Source of the DNA: Flavobacteriaceae bacterium
Lineage (GTDB): Bacteria; Bacteroidota; Bacteroidia; Flavobacteriales; Flavobacteriaceae
Direction: 5' to 3'
DNA: 46,800 nucleotides
NCBI GenBank assembly: GCA_028284745.1
Contig: JANQRC010000049.1
Location: 1 to 46,800, forward strand
Each line of letters starts with the position of its first letter. Position 1 is the stretch's first letter. Positions 33,443 through 42,600 of the stretch are shown here, one piece after another. The translations under genes and the position numbers were made by a program. The notes under the pieces were generated by a model that did not search any database, was not told the origin of the DNA, and saw only the letters and a list, made by a program, of their open reading frames with translations.

Positions 33443-35179
33443 CTATTTAAACGTCTCAACCACACGTCCACACTTCAACATCATTTCACCGAAATACGGA
33501 TTCAACACTTGCTCCTCGCTACTTAACCAGTAGGCCCCATTGTTATTGTCTGCCATCGGGCAAAACTGCACATAGAGTCTCTGTTCGACTTCATCAAAGT
33601 TCCTTACCATATCAATAAGCTTATCTGAGATCACTTGGAACTGTTTGCGCTGATGTACCAGATCCACATTCCCATTGATGCCTTTGGAGGTCTTATGCAA
33701 GAAGGACCAATAATTATGCGTTCGTTCTCTTTGGCTCATCGGCATCTTCTCCAATGCTACTCTAAACGATTCGCTTTTGGTCGCCACCAAAGAGACATCC
33801 GACTGTATCAAGGCATCTTTCAGGTCGAGGTATTCATCTATGATCGCATAGAAGGACTTTTCCACATCGCTATCGAAGTCCATTCTTTCAACCATATCGT
33901 TCATGTTGTGACTTTCATGCCCTGTCATCGCCTTACCACCTGTTTTGCTCATCATGCTCTTTTTTCCCTGCAATTGTGCAGCGGCATCTACGGTAAAGGT
34001 GCCGTTGGTCACTATTTCTTCTCCTGCCTCAAGGCCGGAAGCTATTTCTATTTGGCCACCACTCCTATTTCCCAACAGTACCTCCCGCATTTCGAATATG
34101 GGCTCCTCGCCTTTTATCTTGACATAGATCAATGACCGCTCGCCTGTCCACATCACGGCGGTCGAGGGAATCAATAAAGATTGTGTGTCAGAGGCCCTAT
34201 TCCCAGCATCTATTTTTCCTGTTACGAACATTCCAGGTTTAAAACCCCCGCTTTGATTGTCCAAGGTAGCTCTAACTGTGACGGTTCGCGTGACATTGTC
34301 TAACACAGGGTCGATGAACGAGACTTTTGCATCGATTGTTTCGTTGGGAGTGGCATTGGTTGCAACGCTGATCCTCTGCCCCTTCGCAAATTGTGACAAC
34401 TGACTCTCATAGGCGTCGAACTCGGCCCATACCGTGTTCAAATTACTGACCTTTGCTATGGACTGTCCCTTTTTCACATAGTCGCCTTCAGCACTCATGA
34501 CCTGTGAGACCGTACCCGATACTGTTGCATAGATCGGGAAGTTCTCCTTTACCTTCCCAGAACTTTCAATATTGTTGACCTGAGCATCCGAAAGCTTCCA
34601 TAGCTTGAGCTTGTTACGTACAGCCTGGTATAATTGAGGTTGAGACTCTTTCAGGGATGCAGCTGTCAAGAGTTCTTGTTGGGCAGCTACCAATTCGGGC
34701 GAATAGATGGTCGCAAGCAATTGTCCCTTTCTTACTTCTTGACCCTCATAGTTGACGTTCAATCGTTCGATCCTTCCATCAAAGTAGCTGGCCTGTATGG
34801 CGACCGCCTCTTCATTGATAGCGATCTTTCCGGAGAGGGAGATCGTGCCATCCACATCATCTTGCCCGTTTCCCACAACGGTCGTTTGGATGTTGGCCAG
34901 GGCCATTGCGTTGTTGGTCATTTTGAATTGTTCTGGCGAGAGCCCATCCGCACCGGATTCGGCAGGGATCAGGTCCATACCACAGATCGGGCAGTCACCA
35001 GGCTCTGATTGCATGATCTGTGGATGCATGGAGCAGGTCCACATCTGGCCAACTGCTTCTGATGCATGCTCATGGTCAGCTGCTTCCATCTTGCCCGAAT
35101 CAGACTTGCCAAACAGCAGATACCCTGCCAGTAATCCTAAAATCGCTGCGATCCCGATATAAATACTACTCCTTTTCAT
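33443..35179 (-). CDS. CusB-type periplasmic adaptor with metal-binding domain and DUF3347
   Basis: A 578-residue RND membrane-fusion protein. The start at 35179 follows a good AAAGGAAAG ribosome site, overlaps the PepSY stop by 4 bp, and gives a clean N-terminal membrane helix (5-23). Order: heavy-metal-binding domain (46-72, TCSMHPQI and CPICGMDL), barrel-sandwich and beta-barrel adaptor region (ending near FTVDAAAQLQGKK), and a C-terminal DUF3347 domain (last 140 residues, with YWSFLHKTSK, VQFCPMADNNNGAYWL and NPYFGEMMLKCG). It joins the inner-membrane pump to the TolC channel and probably hands Cu(I)/Ag(I) over. The metal-binding domain and DUF3347 both point to copper. Last gene of the operon. 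Confidence 0.93.
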   Translation of the reverse strand: MKRSSIYIGIAAILGLLAGYLLFGKSDSGKMEAADHEHASEAVGQMWTCSMHPQIMQSEPGDCPICGMDLIPAESGADGLSPEQFKMTNNAMALANIQTTVVGNGQDDVDGTISLSGKIAINEEAVAIQASYFDGRIERLNVNYEGQEVRKGQLLATIYSPELVAAQQELLTAASLKESQPQLYQAVRNKLKLWKLSDAQVNNIESSGKVKENFPIYATVSGTVSQVMSAEGDYVKKGQSIAKVSNLNTVWAEFDAYESQLSQFAKGQRISVATNATPNETIDAKVSFIDPVLDNVTRTVTVRATLDNQSGGFKPGMFVTGKIDAGNRASDTQSLLIPSTAVMWTGERSLIYVKIKGEEPIFEMREVLLGNRSGGQIEIASGLEAGEEIVTNGTFTVDAAAQLQGKKSMMSKTGGKAMTGHESHNMNDMVERMDFDSDVEKSFYAIIDEYLDLKDALIQSDVSLVATKSESFRVALEKMPMSQRERTHNYWSFLHKTSKGINGNVDLVHQRKQFQVISDKLIDMVRNFDEVEQRLYVQFCPMADNNNGAYWLSSEEQVLNPYFGEMMLKCGRVVETFK

Positions 35180-35892
35180 TTCTTTCCTTTTAAACGTTTT
35201 CTTAGTCTTATTATAGAAGGTGAACTTGTATACCACAATACAAATCCACTAAGTACAGTGATGAGCCCCAAGAGTGAAAAGGCCCTTAAGACCATAGTGT
35301 TGAAATTGTCACGACTTTCGTAGTCCATGGTGTGTGTCATCCAAAGAAAGTCGAAGATACGCCAACTTCGATGACGAACTGTTTGGAATTTACCATCGAT
35401 AGCAGATATATAGGCCTTTAGATCGTCTTTTCCTTCGTATGAGATCACATAGGCAGGCAGAAACTTCTCCCGATATTCGTGATGCTTCCCAACCTTTTCG
35501 ACAAGAGACATATCAGTGACTTCCAGTTCTCCTTTCATATAATTGCTGGCCACGTATAAGGCCTCCTCTCGATTGATGTACGACTTCAGAGTTCCGTCTA
35601 GCGCATTATATAATTGAGTTTCATTGACCCAGTAATAAGGCACGGCGTTGATGTCCCTGATCTCTATAGACCTGATTCCTTCAGAGATGTTCAATTGAGA
35701 GGGGTTTACAAGTCCTGAGAATGCCTTGGGCTGATATTCCATATTCTTGAAATGGTCGCCGTGAATGTCATCGATGTTGGTCCAACTGAAGTACAGGCCA
35801 CTGATGGTCCAGAACAAAAACTGAATGCCCAAGAAGAGGCCCAAGTATCTGTGAGATTTACGAATCCACTTTGCCGTATGCCTGTTTACCAT
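35176..35892 (-). CDS. PepSY-associated TM domain protein
   Basis: A 238-residue membrane protein with two clear transmembrane helices, one near the N-terminus (LGLFLGIQFLFWTISGLYFS) and one near the C-terminus (AFSLLGLITVLSGFVLWYTS), enclosing a PepSY-like periplasmic part. An amphipathic KWIRKSHRYLG motif precedes the first helix, as in PepSY_TM proteins. These occur with iron and copper uptake or efflux genes; some relatives are reductases, but no cofactor motif is evident. It lies 3 bp after the DUF2911 gene and overlaps the CusB gene by 4 bp. Confidence 0.85.
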   Translation of the reverse strand: MVNRHTAKWIRKSHRYLGLFLGIQFLFWTISGLYFSWTNIDDIHGDHFKNMEYQPKAFSGLVNPSQLNISEGIRSIEIRDINAVPYYWVNETQLYNALDGTLKSYINREEALYVASNYMKGELEVTDMSLVEKVGKHHEYREKFLPAYVISYEGKDDLKAYISAIDGKFQTVRHRSWRIFDFLWMTHTMDYESRDNFNTMVLRAFSLLGLITVLSGFVLWYTSSPSIIRLRKRLKGKK

Positions 35893-35895
35893 GGT

Positions 35896-36477
35896 TTATT
35901 GTTTTACGTTGAAGGGAACTTGAACTTTTACCTTTTCCCAAGAGAGCGAGATACTGCCCTCATTCGTTCCCGTTTCTTGAACGGTATAGGTCAGATGTTC
36001 AGTAATATTGTCTGACAATTCTGGCTTTACCTTGATTCGCATCACATCTTGTTCAGGGTCATATTCGTCCTTGCCGTGCTGATCCCAATGGGTGTTGAAG
36101 ATCAAGGTCCATTCATCTTGGGAGGGTATAGCAAAGAAACCATATTTTCCTGCCTTCAACTCTTTACCATCAATCATAAGGTCTTTGTTGGTCTCTACCC
36201 AGGTTGCCATATGTGCACCAGCCTGCCACACTTCGTCATAGGCCAACAGACCACCAAAAATGACCCTGCCTCGTACACCAGGTGACGAATAGCCAATATG
36301 AACGTGTGCATTACCTACCATAGCCATAGCGGCAGTGTGTGGGCTCAGTACTTTTTTGTTTTCGACCACTGATTTTCCCACTGAGTGGTCATGCTCGGCT
36401 GAAGGGGTATGCTTACTTTCATTTTTACAACCAATGATGGTCAATGTAAAAATTATCAATGCCAGAATTCTTCTCAT
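35896..36477 (-). CDS. DUF2911 lipoprotein
   Basis: A 193-residue exported lipoprotein. I choose the ATG at 36477, 1 bp after the preceding stop; it gives a signal peptide with lipobox LTIIGC (Cys17). A histidine-rich patch follows (HTPSAEHDHSVG), then the DUF2911 domain (HIGYSSPGVRGRVIFGGLL, VWQAGAHMATWVETNKDL, AGKYGFFAIPSQDEWTLIFN). DUF2911 is a beta-rich domain of unknown function, common in Bacteroidota. Its place inside the efflux operon and the histidine patch suggest metal handling in the periplasm, which is inference. Confidence 0.83.
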   Translation of the reverse strand: MRRILALIIFTLTIIGCKNESKHTPSAEHDHSVGKSVVENKKVLSPHTAAMAMVGNAHVHIGYSSPGVRGRVIFGGLLAYDEVWQAGAHMATWVETNKDLMIDGKELKAGKYGFFAIPSQDEWTLIFNTHWDQHGKDEYDPEQDVMRIKVKPELSDNITEHLTYTVQETGTNEGSISLSWEKVKVQVPFNVKQ

Positions 36478-36478
36478 T

Positions 36479-36751
36479 TTATTCGTGCTTATGTCCATCT
36501 TTCGTGTGCTCTTTGTTATCTACATAGGCCATACCACATGTTGGACAGTTTCCTTCCTTGTCACTGCCGCTCCCTTCGCAATGCATGAGGCAAACATAGG
36601 CCGATGTGTACTCCTTACCTTTCTTTTTCACGCTTTCTGTTTGATCAGTGGTGGTCTCACTGTTTTGTTCTGCCTTTCCTTTGCAGGATACTGTAAGGAA
36701 CAGGGTTGCTACAAATGCTGTTGCTGCTAGAGTTTTGGTCTTTGCGTTCAT
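36479..36751 (-). CDS. Small metal-binding lipoprotein (HMBD)
   Basis: A 90-residue lipoprotein: signal peptide with lipobox LTVSC (Cys23), a Thr/Glu-rich linker and one heavy-metal-binding domain (about 52-77) with YVCLMHCEGSG and GNCPTCGMAYV, the same domain type that opens the CusB protein, and a His-rich tail (EHTKDGHKHE). It probably binds copper or silver in the periplasm and may pass it to the pump, like CusF in E. coli but of another family. It follows the TolC gene by 11 bp. Confidence 0.87.
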   Translation of the reverse strand: MNAKTKTLAATAFVATLFLTVSCKGKAEQNSETTTDQTESVKKKGKEYTSAYVCLMHCEGSGSDKEGNCPTCGMAYVDNKEHTKDGHKHE

Positions 36752-36762
36752 TGTCTTAAGGT

Positions 36763-37980
36763 TTAATTGCTTGTTAGGTAATTGATCAGAGAAGACTGCA
36801 CGTAGTACAGTTGCACCGATTGAATTTGATTGAGTTGAAATTTTAATTGTAACTCCTGAATGTCCAGTACGTCATTGAAGTCAATAGTGCCGGTCTGATA
36901 GGTTTTGATAAGGATCTGCTCGGCATCTTTTGCCTGTTTCAGGTTCTTTTCTTGTGTGTTAAAAGCAATTCGTGCCTCGTTCTTTTTAGAAATGGCCTTT
37001 ACCAACATAGAGCTTAAGGCATTGAGTCGTTCTTGTTTACGGAATGCTATCTCCTGCTTGTGCAATTCGTTCTGCTTGGTCCTGGAATCATATCTTTTGT
37101 TGAAAATTGGAATCGACAGGGACACCATCGGCATCACAATGTCCTTTCCATTGTCGCTGAAGGTCATGTCTGGGCGTTCTTGAACTGGGATATAGTCGAT
37201 CCCGACCCCCAAGCTCGGAGCACCTTCTTTTTGGTTGAGTGATTCTGCTTGGGAAACGGACTCGTACATTTTATCAAAGCGAATGAGCTCTGGATTCAAC
37301 TGGAGGCTATCCAAAACGATAGGGTCTTGATCGGGTATGGTCATATCAGTTGCGATAGCTATTGAAAGACCTTCTTCCCTATTCAATAGTGCATTGAAAT
37401 TGGCTTGCTCGGCAATGAGCTGTTCCTCCAGAACTTCCATTTGTTGCTGTAGTTCATTCTGACGTATCTGCAGTCGCAATACATCTACAGCACTGGCCTT
37501 ACCCACCTCTACGGATGTCAGTGCCAATGTTTCATAGGTTTTTAATAATTGGATATTCTCACCCAAGACACCTTGCTTGGCTTGAAAATCATATAGCCTA
37601 TAATAGGACTGTGCTACCGCCAATGCAAGTTTTCTTTTAGCAATGAGATAGTCTGCATAATCGGTCTCGGCCATTGCTGAAGCATACTGCTTTCTAGTTG
37701 AGACCGTACCGAACCACGGCAACATCTGTTTGGCCGAGAACCTTGCTCGCTGAGCTCCTGTACGAGTCTCAGGCTCACTCACAAAATATCCAATACCAAA
37801 CTCTGTATTGGGCAGCCAGCTGGCCTCATTCACCTTTTCCCTGGCAATGTCATAGCGCAGCTCAAAGGCCTGGATGTTAGGGTTGCTTGCCTGTGCTTCG
37901 TCGATATACTCCTGCAATTGCTGAGCATTTCCAAGGGTGGAAATGAACAAAATGCAAACAAGGGTCTTCAAATTCTTCAT
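36763..37980 (-). CDS. TolC family outer-membrane efflux protein (CusC-like)
   Basis: A 405-residue outer-membrane channel protein with a signal peptide (MKNLKTLVCILFISTLGNAQ) and two OEP repeats of long helices (QNELQQQMEVLEEQLIAEQA in the first half; KNEARIAFNTQEKNLKQAKD in the second). It forms a trimeric duct for the CusA/CusB pump. There is no lipidation site, unlike E. coli CusC. The start overlaps the end of cusA by 4 bp. Confidence 0.9.
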   Translation of the reverse strand: MKNLKTLVCILFISTLGNAQQLQEYIDEAQASNPNIQAFELRYDIAREKVNEASWLPNTEFGIGYFVSEPETRTGAQRARFSAKQMLPWFGTVSTRKQYASAMAETDYADYLIAKRKLALAVAQSYYRLYDFQAKQGVLGENIQLLKTYETLALTSVEVGKASAVDVLRLQIRQNELQQQMEVLEEQLIAEQANFNALLNREEGLSIAIATDMTIPDQDPIVLDSLQLNPELIRFDKMYESVSQAESLNQKEGAPSLGVGIDYIPVQERPDMTFSDNGKDIVMPMVSLSIPIFNKRYDSRTKQNELHKQEIAFRKQERLNALSSMLVKAISKKNEARIAFNTQEKNLKQAKDAEQILIKTYQTGTIDFNDVLDIQELQLKFQLNQIQSVQLYYVQSSLINYLTSN

Positions 37981-40900
37981 TTTTGAGCTCTTTTAAGTTG
38001 AACTTCTTTTCGCCAGCCAAATAGCACCGGTACCACGAAGAGGGTGATAAGCGCAATGAGCATCCCACCAAAACTTGGAATGGCCATAGGTATCATGATA
38101 TCACTACCTCGCCCAGTTGAAGTTAGGATCGGCAGCAATGCCAGAATGGTAGTTGCCGTGGTCATCAGACAGGGACGGATACGCTTTTCACCTGCTTCGA
38201 CCACAGAATCTCGAACGCTCTTTAGATCCATCGGCTTGTTCCTGTCAAAGGTTTGGGTCAAATACGTTGCCATCACTACGCCATCATCTGTAGCGATGCC
38301 AAAAAGGGCTATGAACCCGACCCAAACTGCCACACTAAGGTTGATCGTGTGCATTTGGAAGAGGTCTCGCCAATTCTCTCCGAACAGATCGAAATTGAAG
38401 AACCAATCCTGCCCGTACAACCAGATCATTATGAACCCGCCAGCAAAGGCTACCGCTATCCCTGTAAATACCATTAGGGAAGTCGCCACGCTTCGAAACT
38501 GGAAGTATAGGATCAAGAAGATGATGACGAGCGCCAGGGGTACTACTATAGACAAGGTCTTTTCTGCCCTTAGCTGATTTTCGTAGGTTCCTGTAAAAGC
38601 ATAGTTGATTCCTTTTGGGATGGTCAATTCACCACTGTCGACCCTATCCTGGATGGCAGCTTGCGCATTCTCGACAACGTCTACCTCTGCGAAACCATCC
38701 AATTTGTCAAAGAGGACATAACCGACCAAGAAGGTGTCTTCGCTTTTGATGACCTGAGGCCCTTGTTCATAACGGATAGTCACAAGCTCACTGAGAGGAA
38801 CAGGACTTCCCTTAGATACCGGGACATAGATGTTCTTTAGGTCATCGGGATCATCCCTTAACTCCCTCGGATAGCGAACCCGGACAGTAAAGCGTTCACG
38901 ACCTTCAACGGTCTGCGTCAAGGGCATACCTCCAACGGCAATCGAAATAACGCTTTGCACGTCTTCGATCGTTATGCCATAGCGTGCCAGTCTTTCTCGG
39001 TCAATATCAATGAGTAGATATGGTTTGCCTACTATGCGATCTGCAAAGACTGCTTGCTCCTTGACCCCTTCTGCGGTTTTCAATATTTCTTCCAGTCGCA
39101 AACCGAAGGTTTCGATCTGTCGTAGGTCTTGCCCCTTTATTTTGATGCCCATTGGAGCCCGCATTCCTGTTTGTAGCATCACCAGACGAGTTTCGATAGG
39201 TTGTAGCTTAGGTGCTGAAGTTACGCCGGGTAACTTGGTCACTTTTACGATCTCATTCCAAATATCGTCAGGAGATTGTACCTTGGGTCTCCAATTCCTG
39301 AAGTATTCGCCATCTTCATCTTCAATTAGTTGGTTTCGGTCAATACGATAAGAGTCGTTTACCACACCTTTGTTCTCAACTGTGCTCGAACTGACAGGTG
39401 AATTTGGGTTAGCGACTACTCTCCCATTCTTCAATTCGAAAAGACCATTATCATTGATCTTGTATCGCTGTGGTTCGCCATCAGCGTTTAACTCAAATTC
39501 TGGACGGTATTGTATGACATTCTCGTACATTGATAGTGGCGCTGGGTCTAGGGCAGACGCTACCCTTCCCGCCTTTCCTACCACTGTCTCTATTTCGGGG
39601 ATACTGGCTACGGCCATATCCAATTGCTGCAATACTCTTTTGTTTTCGTCTATTCCTGAATGCGGTAAAGATGTTGGCATCAAGAGAAATGAACCTTCAT
39701 TGAGCGAAGGCATGAATTCCTTCCCGGTATTTCTCATGATAAGTATGCCACACACTAGGATAGCAGTGGGAATGGAAAGAAACGCGAGCTTATTACTCAA
39801 AGCCCATCGCAGGATGCGCGTGTAATACATTCTGAATATCCAAAAAGCACCCAAAAGGCCGAAGCTGACGACTCCGACAAAGATGAGATTCATCAGAACG
39901 CTTCGATGGAACCCTAGAGGTCGCCAGTATGCCGCCAATAAAAAGATTATGGCAATGGCCGAGACCACAACTGTACACAGGTTGTATTGCTTTTTCGAAA
40001 GCCTATGCCTAACCAAAAGTATTGCCAAGATACCAAAGGCGACCAATACCAATCCGAGCCAATGGCCAAATCCGATGACCAAGATACCTAGAGCGATAAG
40101 TACGGCGTTGATGATAAACCTAGAAATATCCTTCAGTTTTTGTTTCTTGAAGATAAAGGCCGCGAATGGTGGTATCAAGAACAATGTGATGATGATCGAT
40201 GCTGTCAAGGCCATTGTCTTGGTAAATGCTAATGGTCGGAACAGCTTTCCTTCGGCCCCAACCATGGTGAACACCGGTATAAAACTGATGATCGTCGTCA
40301 GTACCGCCGTAAGGATAGCTCCTGAGACCTCAGAGGTAGCTTGATATACCACCACATTGACAGAGAGTTGCTCACTTTCAGGCTTTTCCTTATTCTCATC
40401 GATATGACGTATGATGTTTTCAGAGAGTATCACCCCCACATCGACCATGGTTCCAATGGCTATTGCTATACCCGAAAGGGCAACGATATTGGCATCTACT
40501 CCAAAGAGTTTCATCGAGATAAAGACCATTAATACAGCCACCGGTAATAATCCTGAGATCAGGATAGAAGCCCGTAGGTTGAATACCATAACAATGATTA
40601 CGAGAACGGTGATCAATATCTCTAGAGAGAGTGCCTCATTGAGTGTTCCGAGGGTTTCTTGGATCAGTTCGGTACGGTCATAGAAGGGGACGACGGTGAG
40701 TTGCGAGGTACGCCCGTCTGCCAATTGTTTTGAAGGGAGTCCTGATGAGAGCTCAGCGATCTGTTTTTTAACGTTGTTGATCACTTCTAAAGGATTGGCA
40801 CCATATCTGGCCACCACTACTCCACCAACTACCTCCGCTCCTTCCTTGTCAAGTATTCCTCGACGTGCTGCAGGTCCCAAATGAACATTTGCGACATCTT

Positions 40901-41729
40901 TGACCCGAATTGAAGTGTAGTTCTCGGCATCTACGACAGCATTCTCTATATCTGCGATCGACCTTATATACCCCAAACCTCTTACCAGATATTCGGCCTG
41001 ATTGATCTCGAGGGTCTGCGCTCCGATGTCTCGATTGGACTCCTTTATTGCCTGGACAACATGATGTAGACCAATATTATACTGTCGCATCAGCTCAGGA
41101 TTGACATCGACCTGATATTCCTGTACATAGCCACCAATAGAGGCCACTTCAGAAACTCCACTTGCGGAAGATAGCGCGTATTTTACGTAGTAATCCTGAA
41201 TGCTCCTTAGTTCATGCAGATTCCAACCACCAGTAACGTTTCCGTCCTCGTCGCGCCCTTCCAAGGTGTACCAAAATATCTGTCCCAAGCCGGTGGCATC
41301 AGGCCCCAAAGAAGGATTGACCCCTTCGGGCAACAACCCTGCAGGCAGAGAATTGAGCTTTTCTAGAATCCTGCTTCGTGACCAATAGAATTCGACATCC
41401 TCTTCAAAAATGATGTAGATACTAGAGAAGCCGAACATCGAGGAGCTACGGACGGTCTTCACCCCTGGGATACCCAAGAGCGATGTCGTCAACGGGTAGG
41501 TGATCTGGTCCTCGATATCTTGTGGGGAGCGACCATCCCATTTGGTAAAGACGATCTGTTGGTTCTCACCGATATCGGGAATGGCGTCTACGGCTACTGG
41601 ATCACTCGGTAGGAAACCAGTGTCCCACTTGAAAGGCGCATTTACAATTCCCCAGCCTATGAAGAGGACAAGTAATAGTACCGCTACAAGTTTGTTCTCT
41701 ATTAAAAATTTTATTGCTTTGTTCAGCAT
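37977..41729 (-). CDS. cusA: CusA/CzcA-type heavy-metal RND efflux pump
   Basis: A 1250-residue inner-membrane pump, about 200 longer than E. coli CusA. Family marks are the N-terminal helix, WDGRSPQDIEDQITYPL, GTMVDVGVILSEN in TM4 (D430 and E437 of the proton relay), and AIPSFGGMLIALITLF at the end. A methionine in TRLVMLQTGMRAP (M851) matches one of the copper-binding methionines of CusA, favouring Cu(I)/Ag(I) over Zn/Co. Extra length comes from about four added hydrophobic segments (about 528-635) and a polar insert (about 742-815); I have seen enlarged versions of this kind in Bacteroidota. It exports metal with CusB and TolC. Confidence 0.95.
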   Translation of the reverse strand: MLNKAIKFLIENKLVAVLLLVLFIGWGIVNAPFKWDTGFLPSDPVAVDAIPDIGENQQIVFTKWDGRSPQDIEDQITYPLTTSLLGIPGVKTVRSSSMFGFSSIYIIFEEDVEFYWSRSRILEKLNSLPAGLLPEGVNPSLGPDATGLGQIFWYTLEGRDEDGNVTGGWNLHELRSIQDYYVKYALSSASGVSEVASIGGYVQEYQVDVNPELMRQYNIGLHHVVQAIKESNRDIGAQTLEINQAEYLVRGLGYIRSIADIENAVVDAENYTSIRVKDVANVHLGPAARRGILDKEGAEVVGGVVVARYGANPLEVINNVKKQIAELSSGLPSKQLADGRTSQLTVVPFYDRTELIQETLGTLNEALSLEILITVLVIIVMVFNLRASILISGLLPVAVLMVFISMKLFGVDANIVALSGIAIAIGTMVDVGVILSENIIRHIDENKEKPESEQLSVNVVVYQATSEVSGAILTAVLTTIISFIPVFTMVGAEGKLFRPLAFTKTMALTASIIITLFLIPPFAAFIFKKQKLKDISRFIINAVLIALGILVIGFGHWLGLVLVAFGILAILLVRHRLSKKQYNLCTVVVSAIAIIFLLAAYWRPLGFHRSVLMNLIFVGVVSFGLLGAFWIFRMYYTRILRWALSNKLAFLSIPTAILVCGILIMRNTGKEFMPSLNEGSFLLMPTSLPHSGIDENKRVLQQLDMAVASIPEIETVVGKAGRVASALDPAPLSMYENVIQYRPEFELNADGEPQRYKINDNGLFELKNGRVVANPNSPVSSSTVENKGVVNDSYRIDRNQLIEDEDGEYFRNWRPKVQSPDDIWNEIVKVTKLPGVTSAPKLQPIETRLVMLQTGMRAPMGIKIKGQDLRQIETFGLRLEEILKTAEGVKEQAVFADRIVGKPYLLIDIDRERLARYGITIEDVQSVISIAVGGMPLTQTVEGRERFTVRVRYPRELRDDPDDLKNIYVPVSKGSPVPLSELVTIRYEQGPQVIKSEDTFLVGYVLFDKLDGFAEVDVVENAQAAIQDRVDSGELTIPKGINYAFTGTYENQLRAEKTLSIVVPLALVIIFLILYFQFRSVATSLMVFTGIAVAFAGGFIMIWLYGQDWFFNFDLFGENWRDLFQMHTINLSVAVWVGFIALFGIATDDGVVMATYLTQTFDRNKPMDLKSVRDSVVEAGEKRIRPCLMTTATTILALLPILTSTGRGSDIMIPMAIPSFGGMLIALITLFVVPVLFGWRKEVQLKRAQK

Positions 41730-41836
41730 AGTAATTGATCATTAGATACTTATTGAAAGTTGCATTGAGACAGGAACAATGCGTTTAGCCCAAAACAGTT
41801 GTCTGCTGGGCGGGCTACTTCTCGATATCTAATGAA

Positions 41837-42256
41837 TCAAATTAAGAAGGTCTCGTAGAGTACTTGATAGTCCTTTTCAAGTAAGGGAGGTGGACGCCCA
41901 TCGAATGAAGTGATGGGTCTTGGGGTGTTCTCGAATAGGCTTACATAGGAATAGACGTAGCTGGCTATAAATACCTGCTCCTTGAATGTGAGTTTGACCA
42001 CATTGTTCTTCAGCTCGTCTTGGCCCTCAAGCACGATCTGCTTGTCGGAGCAACATGATTTTCTTTCTACTGAATCTCCACACGAATTGGTCGGCGCCAT
42101 TTGTTGTTCCATGCCACATGACCTGGCCTCTTTGAAAAAAGCCAAATCTACCAGCCTATCTCCACAATAGTGCATATCCACGGTCATAGATACCGTCGAC
42201 AACAATACTATTGCCGACATGAAAACAGCTGATATTTTTTGAAACAGTAGCTTCAT
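41837..42256 (-). CDS. HYC_CC_PP family protein
   Basis: A 139-residue exported protein of the family named after its motifs, all three visible: DMHYCGDRLVDL, RKSCCSDKQIVLEGQD and GRPPPLLEKDY. A signal peptide (MKLLFQKISAVFMSAIVLLS) is present; I take the ATG at 42256 rather than the TTG at 42268. The cysteines suggest metal or disulfide chemistry, and the family often sits near copper genes in flavobacteria. It is 107 bp upstream of cusA, with a TACCTTTG box (42266-42273) just in front, almost leaderless if used. Confidence 0.85.
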   Translation of the reverse strand: MKLLFQKISAVFMSAIVLLSTVSMTVDMHYCGDRLVDLAFFKEARSCGMEQQMAPTNSCGDSVERKSCCSDKQIVLEGQDELKNNVVKLTFKEQVFIASYVYSYVSLFENTPRPITSFDGRPPPLLEKDYQVLYETFLI

Positions 42257-42265
42257 AGAATGAAT

Positions 42266-42273
42266 CAAAGGTA
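42266..42273 (-). promoter_or_regulatory. Possible -7 box before the HYC_CC_PP gene
   Basis: The minus strand reads TACCTTTG, an exact TAnnTTTG match, but it ends only 9 nt before the ATG at 42256. No -33 TTTG is present. Confidence 0.3.
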
Positions 42274-42600
42274 CTCAATTTTAACGGATAGTGGTTTTGT
42301 TTAACAGTACTTTAAATAGGAAGGCAGACTTAGAAGTGCTCAATTTTGTCCATCATTTAAATGTTAAACTTTACAACAAACAGTCGTTATTCATTATTCA
42401 AATGGTGAACTTTTGAAGTAGAGATCATGAGCCTGATGTAATGACAGTGGCTGTTTTGAAGATTTTAACCCCTACCACTCTATTCATCTTTTAAATGGGT
42501 ATTCACATTAAGGGTCCTGTAAACTTCCCACTAGCTCATTGCAAGTTGCATTGAATCAACTTAAACCTTAATCGTAAAACAAAAGTAATGCAACTGTTAA
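42274..42600. other. Intergenic stretch between efflux operon and lacI
   Basis: About 330 bp with no gene. It contains two similar sequences, TACTCAATTTTAA (42272-42284) and TGCTCAATTTTGT further right, and the ATGCAACT palindrome next to the lacI stop. No regulator-binding site can be named. Confidence 0.3.

Larger units (their letters stand above)
41757..42595. repeat. Repeated ATGCAACT motif around the first efflux genes
   Basis: AAGTTGCATTGA occurs at 41757-41768 (28 nt before the cusA start) and again at 42543-42554. An inverted copy, AATGCAACT, at 42587-42595 forms a 9-bp palindromic pair with AGTTGCATT at 42544-42552. It may be a regulator site for the efflux genes. Confidence 0.35.
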
